A stretch of 64,000 nucleotides of DNA, taken from WTJY01 sp045105475. Lineage in GTDB: Bacteria; Chloroflexota; Anaerolineae; Promineifilales; Promineifilaceae. This document shows positions 16,817 to 24,289 of this stretch, in pieces. Below the pieces are notes generated by a model that saw only the letters and a program-made list of their open reading frames with translations, made no database searches and had not been told where the DNA came from. Each line of letters begins with the position of its first letter. Position 1 is the first letter of the stretch. The DNA lies in the NCBI GenBank assembly GCA_045105475.1, contig JBGCDP010000059.1, forward strand, positions 1 through 64,000, in the 5' to 3' direction. The position numbers and the translations under genes were made by a program.

Positions 16817-18106
16817 CTACGACAACAACCAGCTTAGAATGAAGACGAGTACGGTGAGAGAGCCTGCAACGACCGCTAATCCGATTACAAAGCGAATCAT
16901 AAATTGCTGAAATGTATTGTCAGCAACGGAAGCATCTTCTACGGTTGTTTCTTCAGGCTTTGGGGCATCTTCAAGCGGTAATGACGATGCTCTTGCGTGG
17001 GTTTTCATCGTCGGCCGTTTGTCTTTAGGGATGCCTTTTGAGCTTTTAACCGTCGGCATGTCACCTGCAATAGCCATACGCGTGCGACCATTATCTTTAT
17101 ACGTCCGAATCATATTCGGGGTAATCGTTGGCATAGATCGAATAGTTGGGGGAGCAACGGTATTACGATCAATCGATTTTCCAATTAGGGTTAATTTTTC
17201 CGGTTCTGGTCCGCTGACTGAACGATGGACAATTGGTTTTAGTGATGGGGCGATCGGCATCATCCGATTGGGGCTAAAATTGTCGGCCGTTTTAACGATC
17301 ATGACGGTCGTGTTGTCTTTACCACCTGCATGATTGGCTTTGTCGATGAGCTCCACAACCAAGTCAGACATTTGATCAGTGTGCTCCTCAAGCGATAGCT
17401 GAACATCAAAGTCGCTGATCATATCAGTTAGACCGTCTGAGCAGATCAAAACTGTATCTTCTTTGCGGAGCGGCATTCCCTGCCAAAAGTGACTGTTTTG
17501 TCCAGACATCATCACCTGATCGACCGTGACGTTGTCTACTGTTCCTAAAGACCTGCGGATAATATTTCTATTGGGATGACTACGTGCTTCGTCGTTATTG
17601 ATGATGCCCGCTTCTAAAGCCTCTTGTACCCAACTATGATCGTTTGTGATTTGGTGTAGGGTGTTATCTCTAAATAGGTAAATCCGGCTGTCGCCTACAT
17701 GGGCTGTGAAGATGAGTCCTTCAAGAATTGCGACAACGGCGATTGTGGTTGCCATCCCTTTGAGCTCAGCTACCTCTTTCGCTTCTTGAATAACAGTCGT
17801 ATTTGCTAATGTAATCGCTTTGTCTAAGTTAACAGAGACCTGTTCAATAGTTAGACTTTCTAGATTCGCAAAATATGAAACGATTGTATTCGTGGCTAGT
17901 CTGCTGGCACGCTCTCCGGCCGTTTGTCCCCCAACCCCATCCGCAACGATTCCCAAGTGAAAAATCACAGGTGATTCAACATCTTCAACTCCGCTGTCAA
18001 AGGCTGCAAAAGCTACAAAATCTTCGTTGTTTTTCCCTACCATGCCGGCATGTGTACCAAAGCTAATAAGCAGGTCGGCGACAGCATTGTTTTCAATCTG
18101 TTTCAT
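16817..18106 (-). CDS. PP2C-family Ser/Thr protein phosphatase with C-terminal membrane anchor
   Basis: A PPM phosphatase of about 429 residues that reverses Ser/Thr kinase signalling. Metal-binding motifs are in order: KNNEDF, VADGVGGQTAGERAS, HVGDSRIYLFRDN, ICSDGLTDMISD and GGKDNTTVMIVK. A basic, Pro/Ser-rich linker of about 120 residues leads to a single membrane helix (FVIGLAVVAGSLTVLVFILSWL) at the very C-terminus, so the catalytic domain faces the cytoplasm. The frame is open to an ATG at 18175; I prefer 18106 because PP2C cores begin close to the SFGTHAGMVGKNNEDF segment and the extra 23 residues are hydrophobic. No kinase lies adjacent. Confidence 0.88.
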   Translation of the reverse strand: MKQIENNAVADLLISFGTHAGMVGKNNEDFVAFAAFDSGVEDVESPVIFHLGIVADGVGGQTAGERASRLATNTIVSYFANLESLTIEQVSVNLDKAITLANTTVIQEAKEVAELKGMATTIAVVAILEGLIFTAHVGDSRIYLFRDNTLHQITNDHSWVQEALEAGIINNDEARSHPNRNIIRRSLGTVDNVTVDQVMMSGQNSHFWQGMPLRKEDTVLICSDGLTDMISDFDVQLSLEEHTDQMSDLVVELIDKANHAGGKDNTTVMIVKTADNFSPNRMMPIAPSLKPIVHRSVSGPEPEKLTLIGKSIDRNTVAPPTIRSMPTITPNMIRTYKDNGRTRMAIAGDMPTVKSSKGIPKDKRPTMKTHARASSLPLEDAPKPEETTVEDASVADNTFQQFMIRFVIGLAVVAGSLTVLVFILSWLLS

Positions 18107-18457
18107 ACAAATGCAAAAAGGTAGAACCGTGGGAACTATTTTGCCCCATTCAGCAACCCATTCCTGTTGGTTCATAGTCTACTGCTGTACCCCTGATATA
18201 ACCAGAAAATAGGCGTAAAGTTTTAGGAAATACGGCTGTAGAGTTAAATTAGAAAACTGATTTGTAGGATCGAGCGAAACTCTAATTGTAACGAACTATA
18301 AATCGGTTCAGGTCAAAATGAGCACTTTTACCTATTTTTGATAATTTTTCTGACTTATTTCTACTATTATACGGCACTGGGAGCCAACGGTTTTCCAATG
18401 AGATTAAATCTGTTGCTGGCTAGCAATCTGAACCAATCCATATAGTTTTTACACGGT
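18107..18457. other. Intergenic region between PP2C and gmk
   Basis: A/T-rich divergent region. No ORF, RNA gene or repeat is apparent. It must hold the promoter of the PP2C gene on the minus strand, which I could not place with confidence; the gmk promoter is at its right end. Confidence 0.4.
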
Positions 18458-18488
18458 TTGTCCATAAGCGTATTTTATAGCGTATAAT
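18458..18488 (+). promoter_or_regulatory. Candidate promoter giving a leaderless gmk transcript
   Basis: A perfect TATAAT (18483-18488) stands 6 bases before the gmk ATG at 18495. A TTGTCC (18458-18463) lies 19 bases upstream as a weak -35. With the usual 6-7 base distance, transcription would begin at the ATG itself. No ribosome-binding site is present, consistent with a leaderless message. Confidence 0.6.
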
Positions 18489-18494
18489 CGTTAG

Positions 18495-19172
18495 ATGGAA
18501 TCAGGAAACGACTTTGCAGATATGGCTTTAGCCGATAAAACGCCCAATAATTCAGATGGACGAAGTCCATACGAGCCACCAGAGTATCCGGTGCTGATTG
18601 TCATCTCTGGCCCTTCAGGGGTTGGGAAAGATACTGTTGTGAGGGAGATTCTTCAGAAAAGGGAAGATTTTCATTTTGTTATTACAGCCACTGACCGGCC
18701 GCCTCGGGTTGATGAAACCGAAGGGGTTGATTATTTCTTTTTAACGACCGAAAAGTTTGAAGAAATGATTGAAGAGGGGGAGTTTCTCGAGCATGCTGTT
18801 GTACATGATTGCTATAAGGGCGTCCCAAAATGGCAGATACGCCAAGCTTTGGACAGTGGGCAAGATGTCATTATGCGTGTGGACCCTCAGGGAGCAGCTA
18901 CCCTACGTCGCTTAGTTCCAGAAGCTACCTTTGTATTTTTGTTAGCGGAGTCAGAAGATGAGTTGTCGGAGCGTCTAAGGGCTAGAAACAGTGAAACGGC
19001 CGAATCGTTTGATCTACGGATGGCGATTACAAGACAAGAATTAACCCGGATTGAAGAGTTTGATTACAGTGTAGTTAACCGCTCTGGAAGGGTTCAAGAC
19101 ACGGCCGAACAGATTTTAGCCATTGTGACGGCCGAACGGTGTCGTGTCGGCCGGCCACCTATCATTCTTTAG
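18495..19172 (+). CDS. gmk: Guanylate kinase
   Basis: Phosphorylates GMP to GDP with ATP in purine nucleotide synthesis. The P-loop ISGPSGVGKDT is at residues 38-47. It is followed by the GMP-binding segment (ATDRPPRVDETEGVDYFFLTTEKFEEMI), FLEHAVVHDCYKGVP, VIMRVDPQGA and the lid region with LRAR. The 225-residue length is normal allowing for a hydrophilic 30-residue N-terminal extension. Some key positions are altered: the usual TRxPRxGExxGxDY is spread by two extra residues, and YGT/YGV is YKGVP. It is therefore a diverged member, though the order of motifs is intact. A downstream function in c-di-GMP or ppGpp pools cannot be excluded. Confidence 0.82.
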   Translation: MESGNDFADMALADKTPNNSDGRSPYEPPEYPVLIVISGPSGVGKDTVVREILQKREDFHFVITATDRPPRVDETEGVDYFFLTTEKFEEMIEEGEFLEHAVVHDCYKGVPKWQIRQALDSGQDVIMRVDPQGAATLRRLVPEATFVFLLAESEDELSERLRARNSETAESFDLRMAITRQELTRIEEFDYSVVNRSGRVQDTAEQILAIVTAERCRVGRPPIIL

Positions 19173-19214
19173 ATTTTGGATCGTGGTAGCAACATCAATC
19201 ACCGATTCCAAATC
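19173..19214. repeat. Heptad-dyad repeat between gmk and the GST-like gene
   Basis: Six 7-mers start at the base after the gmk stop: ATTTTGG (19173), ATCGTGG (19180), TAGCAAC, ATCAATC, ACCGATT (19201) and CCAAATC (19208). The last ones are complementary to the first two with one-base shifts, giving an imperfect hairpin. The phase continues to 3 bases before the next ATG at 19232. Confidence 0.55.
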
Positions 19215-19231
19215 AGAAGCTGCAAATAAAA

Positions 19232-20191
19232 ATGGGACAACTTGTAAACGGAAAGTGGGAAACGAACCCGATTATAGTTAAAGACGCAGACGGCCGATTC
19301 CGGCGAAAAGACGCCTCTTTTCGAGATTGGGTTAAAGCCGACGGTTCAACTCCTTATGCACCTGAAGCGGGACGCTATCACCTATATATCGCCAATGCAT
19401 GCCCTTGGGCACATCGTACGATGGTCTTTCGCAAACTGCGTCAACTCGAAGATGCGATCTCAATTTCAATTGTCGATACGCTTATGTTTGATAATGGCTG
19501 GCGTTTTCGTGAAGGGGAAGGGTACATTCCGGATTCCGTCAACGAAAAGGATTTTATGCACGAAGTCTACACGGCCGCAGATCCGACGTTTACCGGCCGG
19601 GTGACTGTCCCAGTGCTTTGGGACAAAAAGACCGGAACGATTGTGAACAATGAATCCTCTGAAATTATTCGGATGCTTAATTCAGAGTTTTCCGCTATCG
19701 CCTCCACTGGAATTGACTACTACCCAGAGCATCTGCGTGCAGAAATCGATGAGATTAATGAGCGGATTTATCACACTGTTAACAACGGTGTTTATAAAAG
19801 TGGATTTGCTCGCTCACAAGAAGCGTACGAAGAGGCGGTTACTGCTCTTTTCGATACGCTCGACTTTCTCGAAGAGCGGTTAGATTCCCAACGGTATTTG
19901 GTGGGTGATCAAATCACAGAGGCGGATTGGCGCTTATTTACGACCCTCGTCCGCTTTGACCCGGTTTATGTTGGCCATTTTAAGTGCAACCTCAAACGGA
20001 TCGTTGATTATCCTAATCTGTCTAACTATTTGCGCGAGCTTTATCAAGTGCCAGGGATCGCCGACACGGTGGACTTGCCCCAGATTAAAGAACATTATTA
20101 CCGTAGCCATGAGAGTGTGAATCCATCACGCGTTGTCCCAATGGGTCCAGAGATCGATTACACACAACCGCATAATCGAGACCGCTTTTAG
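19232..20191 (+). CDS. Glutathionyl-hydroquinone reductase-like GST (YqjG/ECM4 family)
   Basis: A 319-residue glutathione-S-transferase-fold protein of the Xi class. The catalytic-site motif NACPWAHRT (Cys about residue 58) is diagnostic of this class, in which the Cys removes glutathione from glutathionyl-hydroquinones. Further class motifs are GRVTVPVLWDKKTGTIVNNESSEIIRM (thioredoxin-fold cis-Pro and Glu-Ser) and the C-terminal helical domain with YLVGDQITEADWRLFTTLVRFDPVY. Chloroflexota are not known as glutathione makers, so the native thiol is open. It stands alone between gmk and its own terminator. Confidence 0.88.
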   Translation: MGQLVNGKWETNPIIVKDADGRFRRKDASFRDWVKADGSTPYAPEAGRYHLYIANACPWAHRTMVFRKLRQLEDAISISIVDTLMFDNGWRFREGEGYIPDSVNEKDFMHEVYTAADPTFTGRVTVPVLWDKKTGTIVNNESSEIIRMLNSEFSAIASTGIDYYPEHLRAEIDEINERIYHTVNNGVYKSGFARSQEAYEEAVTALFDTLDFLEERLDSQRYLVGDQITEADWRLFTTLVRFDPVYVGHFKCNLKRIVDYPNLSNYLRELYQVPGIADTVDLPQIKEHYYRSHESVNPSRVVPMGPEIDYTQPHNRDRF

Positions 20192-20219
20192 ATAGAAAAT
20201 TTTCAAAGCAATTTAAAAT

Positions 20220-20247
20220 GCCCCGGCCGAACCCGCTGGGGCTTTTT
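20220..20247 (+). terminator. Intrinsic terminator after the GST-like gene
   Basis: GCCCCGGC (20220-20227) pairs with GCTGGGGC (20235-20242) with one G-U pair and a 7-base loop, followed by TTTTT (20243-20247). The stem carries one of the few CGGCCG palindromes outside a coding region (20224-20229). Confidence 0.88.
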
Positions 20248-20278
20248 GTTTGCAGTTTTTGATGTGAATGGAGAATGT

Positions 20279-21292
20279 ATGTCGATATTTTTATTAACGT
20301 TGGGAGCCAATCAGTTGTCAGACTCACAGTTGGATCAGATTCGGGACAGATTGCCTGCCCATATGACGCTTGTGCAGGAAAACCGAAAAGAGGAAGTTGC
20401 CCAATACTTTCCAGAGGTAGAGGCGATTGCCGGCTGGTTTAAACCGGCGTATCTGCTGGAGCTGCCGAAATTGAAATGGGCTCATTTTTGGGGAGTTGGT
20501 ACAGACTGGCTACAACGCTATCCACAGATGGCTGAGGAAACGTTTACGCTCACCAATGTGGCGGGGCACAGTACAACCCAAATTAACGAACATATTTTTG
20601 GCATGTTGCTTAGCCTCGGCCGGAATTTGCGCAATGCCCATGTGGCCCAGCAAGCTGGGGTGTGGGCACGCACCCACCAACCGGCCGAAGCTGAGAAGTT
20701 TAAAGATACGCCTTTTGCCCATTCGGCAGGAGATTTGTTTGAACTAACTGACAAAATGATGTTGATCTTGGGCTTGGGTGGTATCGGCCAGCGGACCGCA
20801 ATGCTGGCCAAAGCGTTTGGGATGAACACGATTGGGGTTCGCCGAAATCCTGATCGCCTAGTTAACCATGTTGATCAAATGGCTGGAATGGATCAGCTGC
20901 CTGACGTTTTGCCACAAGCCGATGTCATTGTGGTCACGCTGCCTTACACGCAAGAAACCCATCATCTTTTCGATGCGGAAGCGTTTAGCGCGATGAAATC
21001 ATCAGCGATTTTTATCAATATCGGCCGAGGGAAGATAGTTGATGAAGGTGCGATGATTTCAGCCTTGCAAAACAAATCGATCCGGGCTGCAGCACTTGAT
21101 GTGTTTGAGGAAGAGCCATTGCCGGCCGATTCACCACTTTGGCAGCTCGATAACGCCTTGATTACCTCTCACTACGCAGGCTCTTCACCCCGCTATCATG
21201 AACGGGCTTTGGCGATTTTTCTCGATAATCTCGACCGTTGGCGAGATGGCAAGCCGCTTAACAACTTAGTCGATAAAGCGGCCGGGTATTGA
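20279..21292 (+). CDS. D-2-hydroxyacid dehydrogenase family protein
   Basis: A 337-residue NAD(P)-dependent oxidoreductase of the D-isomer-specific 2-hydroxyacid dehydrogenase family. The Rossmann motif is LGLGGIGQRTAMLAKAFG. The three catalytic residues are visible as the Arg in INIGRGKIVDEGAM, the Glu in DVFEEEPLPADSPLW and the His in ITSHYAGSSPR. The gap between the N-terminal half and the Rossmann motif resembles glyoxylate/hydroxypyruvate reductase-like members, but the substrate cannot be told. I chose the ATG at 20279 because GGAG (20270-20273) sits 5 bases upstream, while the in-frame TTG at 20246 falls in the T-run of the preceding terminator. Confidence 0.87.
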   Translation: MSIFLLTLGANQLSDSQLDQIRDRLPAHMTLVQENRKEEVAQYFPEVEAIAGWFKPAYLLELPKLKWAHFWGVGTDWLQRYPQMAEETFTLTNVAGHSTTQINEHIFGMLLSLGRNLRNAHVAQQAGVWARTHQPAEAEKFKDTPFAHSAGDLFELTDKMMLILGLGGIGQRTAMLAKAFGMNTIGVRRNPDRLVNHVDQMAGMDQLPDVLPQADVIVVTLPYTQETHHLFDAEAFSAMKSSAIFINIGRGKIVDEGAMISALQNKSIRAAALDVFEEEPLPADSPLWQLDNALITSHYAGSSPRYHERALAIFLDNLDRWRDGKPLNNLVDKAAGY

Positions 21293-21377
21293 TCGAAAGA
21301 TTTCGGTTTGTCAGCAATCAAGCAGCGTTTGATGGTTAAGCTCGACGTTTTCATTAATCCTGTTAGCGTTCCTCAAT

Positions 21378-22313
21378 ATGACTCAAAATGAACTAAAAAC
21401 TTCCGGCTCATCCGCACTTCTGAACAACACTCCGTTTGCTATCGGCATGGTGTTGCTTTTCGATAGTTTGCATCTAATTTGGGCCCGAAGCCTGAACAAT
21501 TCACTCCACCCGATCGCTTCTTCATTTTGGGTATTAGGCTTTGCGGCCGTAGAGATCGCCATCTTTTTGATTATCAGGCGCGAAGTGGATTTCAACGTGT
21601 TTAAAGAACACGCTTGGTTTTTTCTCACGATTGGTATCTTGGTTGCGATTGCGACTTCAATGAACTATACGGCCGTCAACTATGTCGATGCGGGGACCGC
21701 CAGCATGTTGAGCCGCTCATCGACAATCTTTGCCATTGCATTTGGCATCATATGGCTCAAAGACCATTTGACCACACTTGAGTGGATCGGGGCGGCCATT
21801 GCCCTGATCGGCGTTTTGACCATTAGTTTCCAACCGGTCCGCTCCTTTCAGATTGGGGCATTGCTCGTACTGGGCTCAGCTTTTGCATACTCCCTGCATG
21901 CGGCCATTGTCAAAAAGTATGGTGGCGAAATGGACTTTGCCAACTTCATGCTTTTTCGGGTTGGGACAATCGCCGTTATCCTGCTATTTTTTGTGGTGGG
22001 GGCACCTGTTGTAACTGGTAATCCGATCCGTTTTTTCCCTGTAGGCTTTGAATGGATCGCTCTGATTATAGTTGGGACGTTTGATGTTGTTTTGAGCCGA
22101 GTTTTCTACTATTGGTCACTACGTAAAATCGAACTTTCTTTCCATTCGATCTTTCTGGTTTTGGCTCCGGTTGTGACGATTTTATGGTCATATCTCTTTT
22201 TTGGAGAAACGCCGAACCTGCAAACCTATATCGGTGGCGCTGTTGTAATTTTCGGCATCTTCGTTGTTAATTGGGAGCGGATTCGGATGCGGATGCAGGG
22301 TCAACCGGCCTAA
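21378..22313 (+). CDS. EamA/DMT-superfamily transporter
   Basis: A 311-residue membrane protein with ten hydrophobic segments in two EamA repeats. The first ends near MNYTAVNYVDAGTASMLSRSSTIFAIAFGIIWLKDHLTTLEWIGAAIALIGVLTI and the second near FHSIFLVLAPVVTILWSYLFFGETPNLQTYIGGAVVIFGIF, both typical of drug/metabolite transporters. Substrates of this family include amino acids, sugars and nucleosides. Its 3' end overlaps that of the convergent FAH-family gene by 4 bases. Confidence 0.85.
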   Translation: MTQNELKTSGSSALLNNTPFAIGMVLLFDSLHLIWARSLNNSLHPIASSFWVLGFAAVEIAIFLIIRREVDFNVFKEHAWFFLTIGILVAIATSMNYTAVNYVDAGTASMLSRSSTIFAIAFGIIWLKDHLTTLEWIGAAIALIGVLTISFQPVRSFQIGALLVLGSAFAYSLHAAIVKKYGGEMDFANFMLFRVGTIAVILLFFVVGAPVVTGNPIRFFPVGFEWIALIIVGTFDVVLSRVFYYWSLRKIELSFHSIFLVLAPVVTILWSYLFFGETPNLQTYIGGAVVIFGIFVVNWERIRMRMQGQPA

Positions 22314-23125
22314 TCTGCAACGCTGTTTTCCAATGTTAATGTACCAACTGAAACGGTTAAACAGTCTCCGGCTTGTAGGGTGAAATCATCTTCTGGAACC
22401 AGGCAGGTGCCGGTCATGAGGAAAACGCCCTGTGGGAAAGTGACCTCACGTATGAGCCAGTCGGCTAACTCTTGGGGATTGCGTTTTAGCTGGTTTGTGT
22501 TGGCATCACCGTCAAATACAGTTTGCCCATCACGGGCGATTTTTAACTTGATGGGGAGCTGGCTTAATTCAAGATTTTCAGCGATTAAAAGACCCGGCCC
22601 AACGGCGCATGAGCCATCATAGGTTTTAGCCTGGGGTAGATAAAGCGGGTTCTCACCTTCGATTGAGCGTGACGACATGTCGTTCCCGGCCGTGTATCCC
22701 AAGATCTCTCCGGCCGAATTGAGCACCAGCGTTAGCTCTGGCTCTGGCACATCCCATGTGCTGTCCTTGCGGATGCGCACCGACTGCCCACTGCCTTTGG
22801 CTCGCCAGCCTAACGATTTAAAGAAGATTTCCGGCCGTTCTGCCTCATACACTCGTTCATAAACGTCTGCCACATCAGACTCTTCCATGCGGGCTTGGCG
22901 GCTGCGTAAATAGGTTACGCCACAGGCCCACACTTCTTGGTAAGGCTCAATTGGGGGTAGTAGTGGATCGTCGGCCGATGCACCAACCTCCATCGCTCCC
23001 AAAAGCTGAAGTGAAGTTGATTTTGGCAATGAGAGCAAAAAGTTCAGATCAAACGTTTGTGGTAAATAATGACCGTTTAATGCCCAGCAAGCACCCTGTT
23101 CCGTCTGATGTCGTGTTAAATACAT
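22310..23125 (-). CDS. Fumarylacetoacetate hydrolase-family enzyme, possibly a 2-keto-3-deoxy-sugar-acid dehydratase
   Basis: A 271-residue FAH-fold enzyme. It shows VWACGVTYLRSR, the metal-ligand region EPELTLVLNSAGEILGYTAGNDMSSRSIEGENPLYLPQAKTYDGSCAVGP and a late TGTCLVPEDDFTLQAGD. FAH-family members cleave or dehydrate 2-keto acids with a divalent metal. Members next to pentose genes often act as 2-keto-3-deoxy-arabinonate or -xylonate dehydratases; that role is an inference from context. The gene lies 22 bases downstream of lacI and is probably co-transcribed with it, giving a regulator-enzyme unit divergent from xylAB. Confidence 0.78.
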   Translation of the reverse strand: MYLTRHQTEQGACWALNGHYLPQTFDLNFLLSLPKSTSLQLLGAMEVGASADDPLLPPIEPYQEVWACGVTYLRSRQARMEESDVADVYERVYEAERPEIFFKSLGWRAKGSGQSVRIRKDSTWDVPEPELTLVLNSAGEILGYTAGNDMSSRSIEGENPLYLPQAKTYDGSCAVGPGLLIAENLELSQLPIKLKIARDGQTVFDGDANTNQLKRNPQELADWLIREVTFPQGVFLMTGTCLVPEDDFTLQAGDCLTVSVGTLTLENSVAD

Positions 23126-23147
23126 ATTTTTACCCCTTTGAATTGTT

Positions 23148-24170
23148 TTAGATGGGCCCCGTGCTTTTTCGGACTATTAATTCTGTTTCCAGTGTGATTG
23201 TTTCCATTTTTCTGTCTGGCTTTTCGATGAGATCAACAAGTAGGCGGGTGGCGGTTCGGCCGATTTCTCGCTGAGGCTGACGGACGGTAGTTAGTTGCGG
23301 CCGGACGTACTTTGCTTCTGGAATATCATCAAAACCAACTACCGAGAGCTCCTCAGGAATTGAAATACCTAAAGATTCAGCCGCTTCGTACACGCCCAAT
23401 GCCATTGCATCGTTCAAAGCGAAAATCGCTGTCGGCTGGTTAGCCATCTTCAATAGTTTCAATCCACATTCAAAGCCAGACTTTTCATCAAAATTACCTT
23501 GTTGGGTAAGGCTGTCATCGGCCGATAGTCCACGTTCGGCCAGTGCCTGCCGGAATCCATCAATGCGTTCGCGGCCGCTTTGGACCGATGGGGTGCCGGT
23601 AATCAAACCGATTCGCGTGTGGCCTAAATCGAGCAAATGCTGGGCCGCTTCTTTCGCCCCCCGCCGATTGGCAGTGCGGATAATATGCCCTTGCCCAGAG
23701 CCGCTTTCATGGTCGATCAAGACAAATGGGACATTTCTTCGGCGTAGCTGGTCTAGCCACGATTCAATTTCTTGAGGCAACATAATGATCAGCCCATCGA
23801 CAATCCCAGAAGCGAGCTGGCCGATATAGGCTTTTTCTCGATCACGCCGTTGGTGTGTGGTCGAAATCATCATGTCGTAATTAAGGGCCGATACTTCCGC
23901 ATCAATGCCACGCACAACTTCGGTGAAGTAGCTGTTTTCTAGATCAAAAACGAGCAGGCCGATGACGTTCGATCGGCCGCCTGCCAGGCTCCGTGCTTTG
24001 AGATTGGCGACATAGCCTAGTTCATCCATCGCCTGCTGCACTTTTTCGCGGGTGGCCGGTTTGATGAATTGGTAGTTGTTGACAACGCGAGAGACGGTTG
24101 AAAACGATACGCCTGCATGTTTGGCGACATCCATGATGGTGACGGCCGGTTTGTTTTGAGATTCTGCCAT
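23148..24170 (-). CDS. LacI-family transcriptional regulator of the xyl genes
   Basis: A 340-residue LacI/GalR repressor. The N-terminal helix-turn-helix with hinge (TIMDVAKHAGVSFSTVSRVVNNYQFIKPATREKVQQAMDELGYVAN) is followed by a periplasmic-binding-like sensor domain (IGLLVFDLENSYFTEVVRGID through SVVGFDDIPEAKYVRPQLTTVRQP), the normal plan. The likely effector is a pentose, from the divergent xylAB. I use the ATG at 24170; the frame is open to a TTG at 24209 that abuts an operator. Two palindromes matching LacI-family sites lie just upstream, so autoregulation is likely. Confidence 0.9.
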   Translation of the reverse strand: MAESQNKPAVTIMDVAKHAGVSFSTVSRVVNNYQFIKPATREKVQQAMDELGYVANLKARSLAGGRSNVIGLLVFDLENSYFTEVVRGIDAEVSALNYDMMISTTHQRRDREKAYIGQLASGIVDGLIIMLPQEIESWLDQLRRRNVPFVLIDHESGSGQGHIIRTANRRGAKEAAQHLLDLGHTRIGLITGTPSVQSGRERIDGFRQALAERGLSADDSLTQQGNFDEKSGFECGLKLLKMANQPTAIFALNDAMALGVYEAAESLGISIPEELSVVGFDDIPEAKYVRPQLTTVRQPQREIGRTATRLLVDLIEKPDRKMETITLETELIVRKSTGPI

Positions 24171-24213
24171 GTGCTCAGGATTATCTATCGATGGGTTGAT
24201 TCTTGCCAATCAC

Positions 24214-24227
24214 TGCAAGCGCTTGCA
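24214..24227. promoter_or_regulatory. LacI-type operator O1
   Basis: TGCAAGCGCTTGCA is a perfect 14-bp palindrome with the central CG typical of LacI-family sites. It lies between lacI and xylA and contains the probable -35 of the xylA promoter (TTGCAA, 24223-24228). Confidence 0.88.
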
Positions 24228-24250
24228 ATAGTTCTGACATGTGCTATATT
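24223..24250 (+). promoter_or_regulatory. Candidate xylA promoter
   Basis: TTGCAA (24223-24228) and TATATT (24245-24250) are separated by 16 bases. The -35 lies in operator O1 and the -10 directly abuts operator O2, the arrangement expected of a repressed promoter. Transcription would start near 24257, giving a leader of about 33 bases with AGGA (24277-24280) as ribosome-binding site. Confidence 0.6.
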
Positions 24251-24266
24251 TTGCAAGCGCTTGCAA
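24251..24266. promoter_or_regulatory. LacI-type operator O2
   Basis: TTGCAAGCGCTTGCAA is a perfect 16-bp palindrome identical in its core to O1. The two centres are 38 bp apart. It covers the expected start point of xylA transcription. Confidence 0.9.
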
Positions 24267-24289
24267 AAACTGAATTAGGAAATTGAAAT

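Noticed and set aside
20246..20248. TTG start for the D-2-hydroxyacid dehydrogenase
   Set aside because: It lies in the T-run of the preceding terminator; the ATG at 20279 has GGAG at the right distance.
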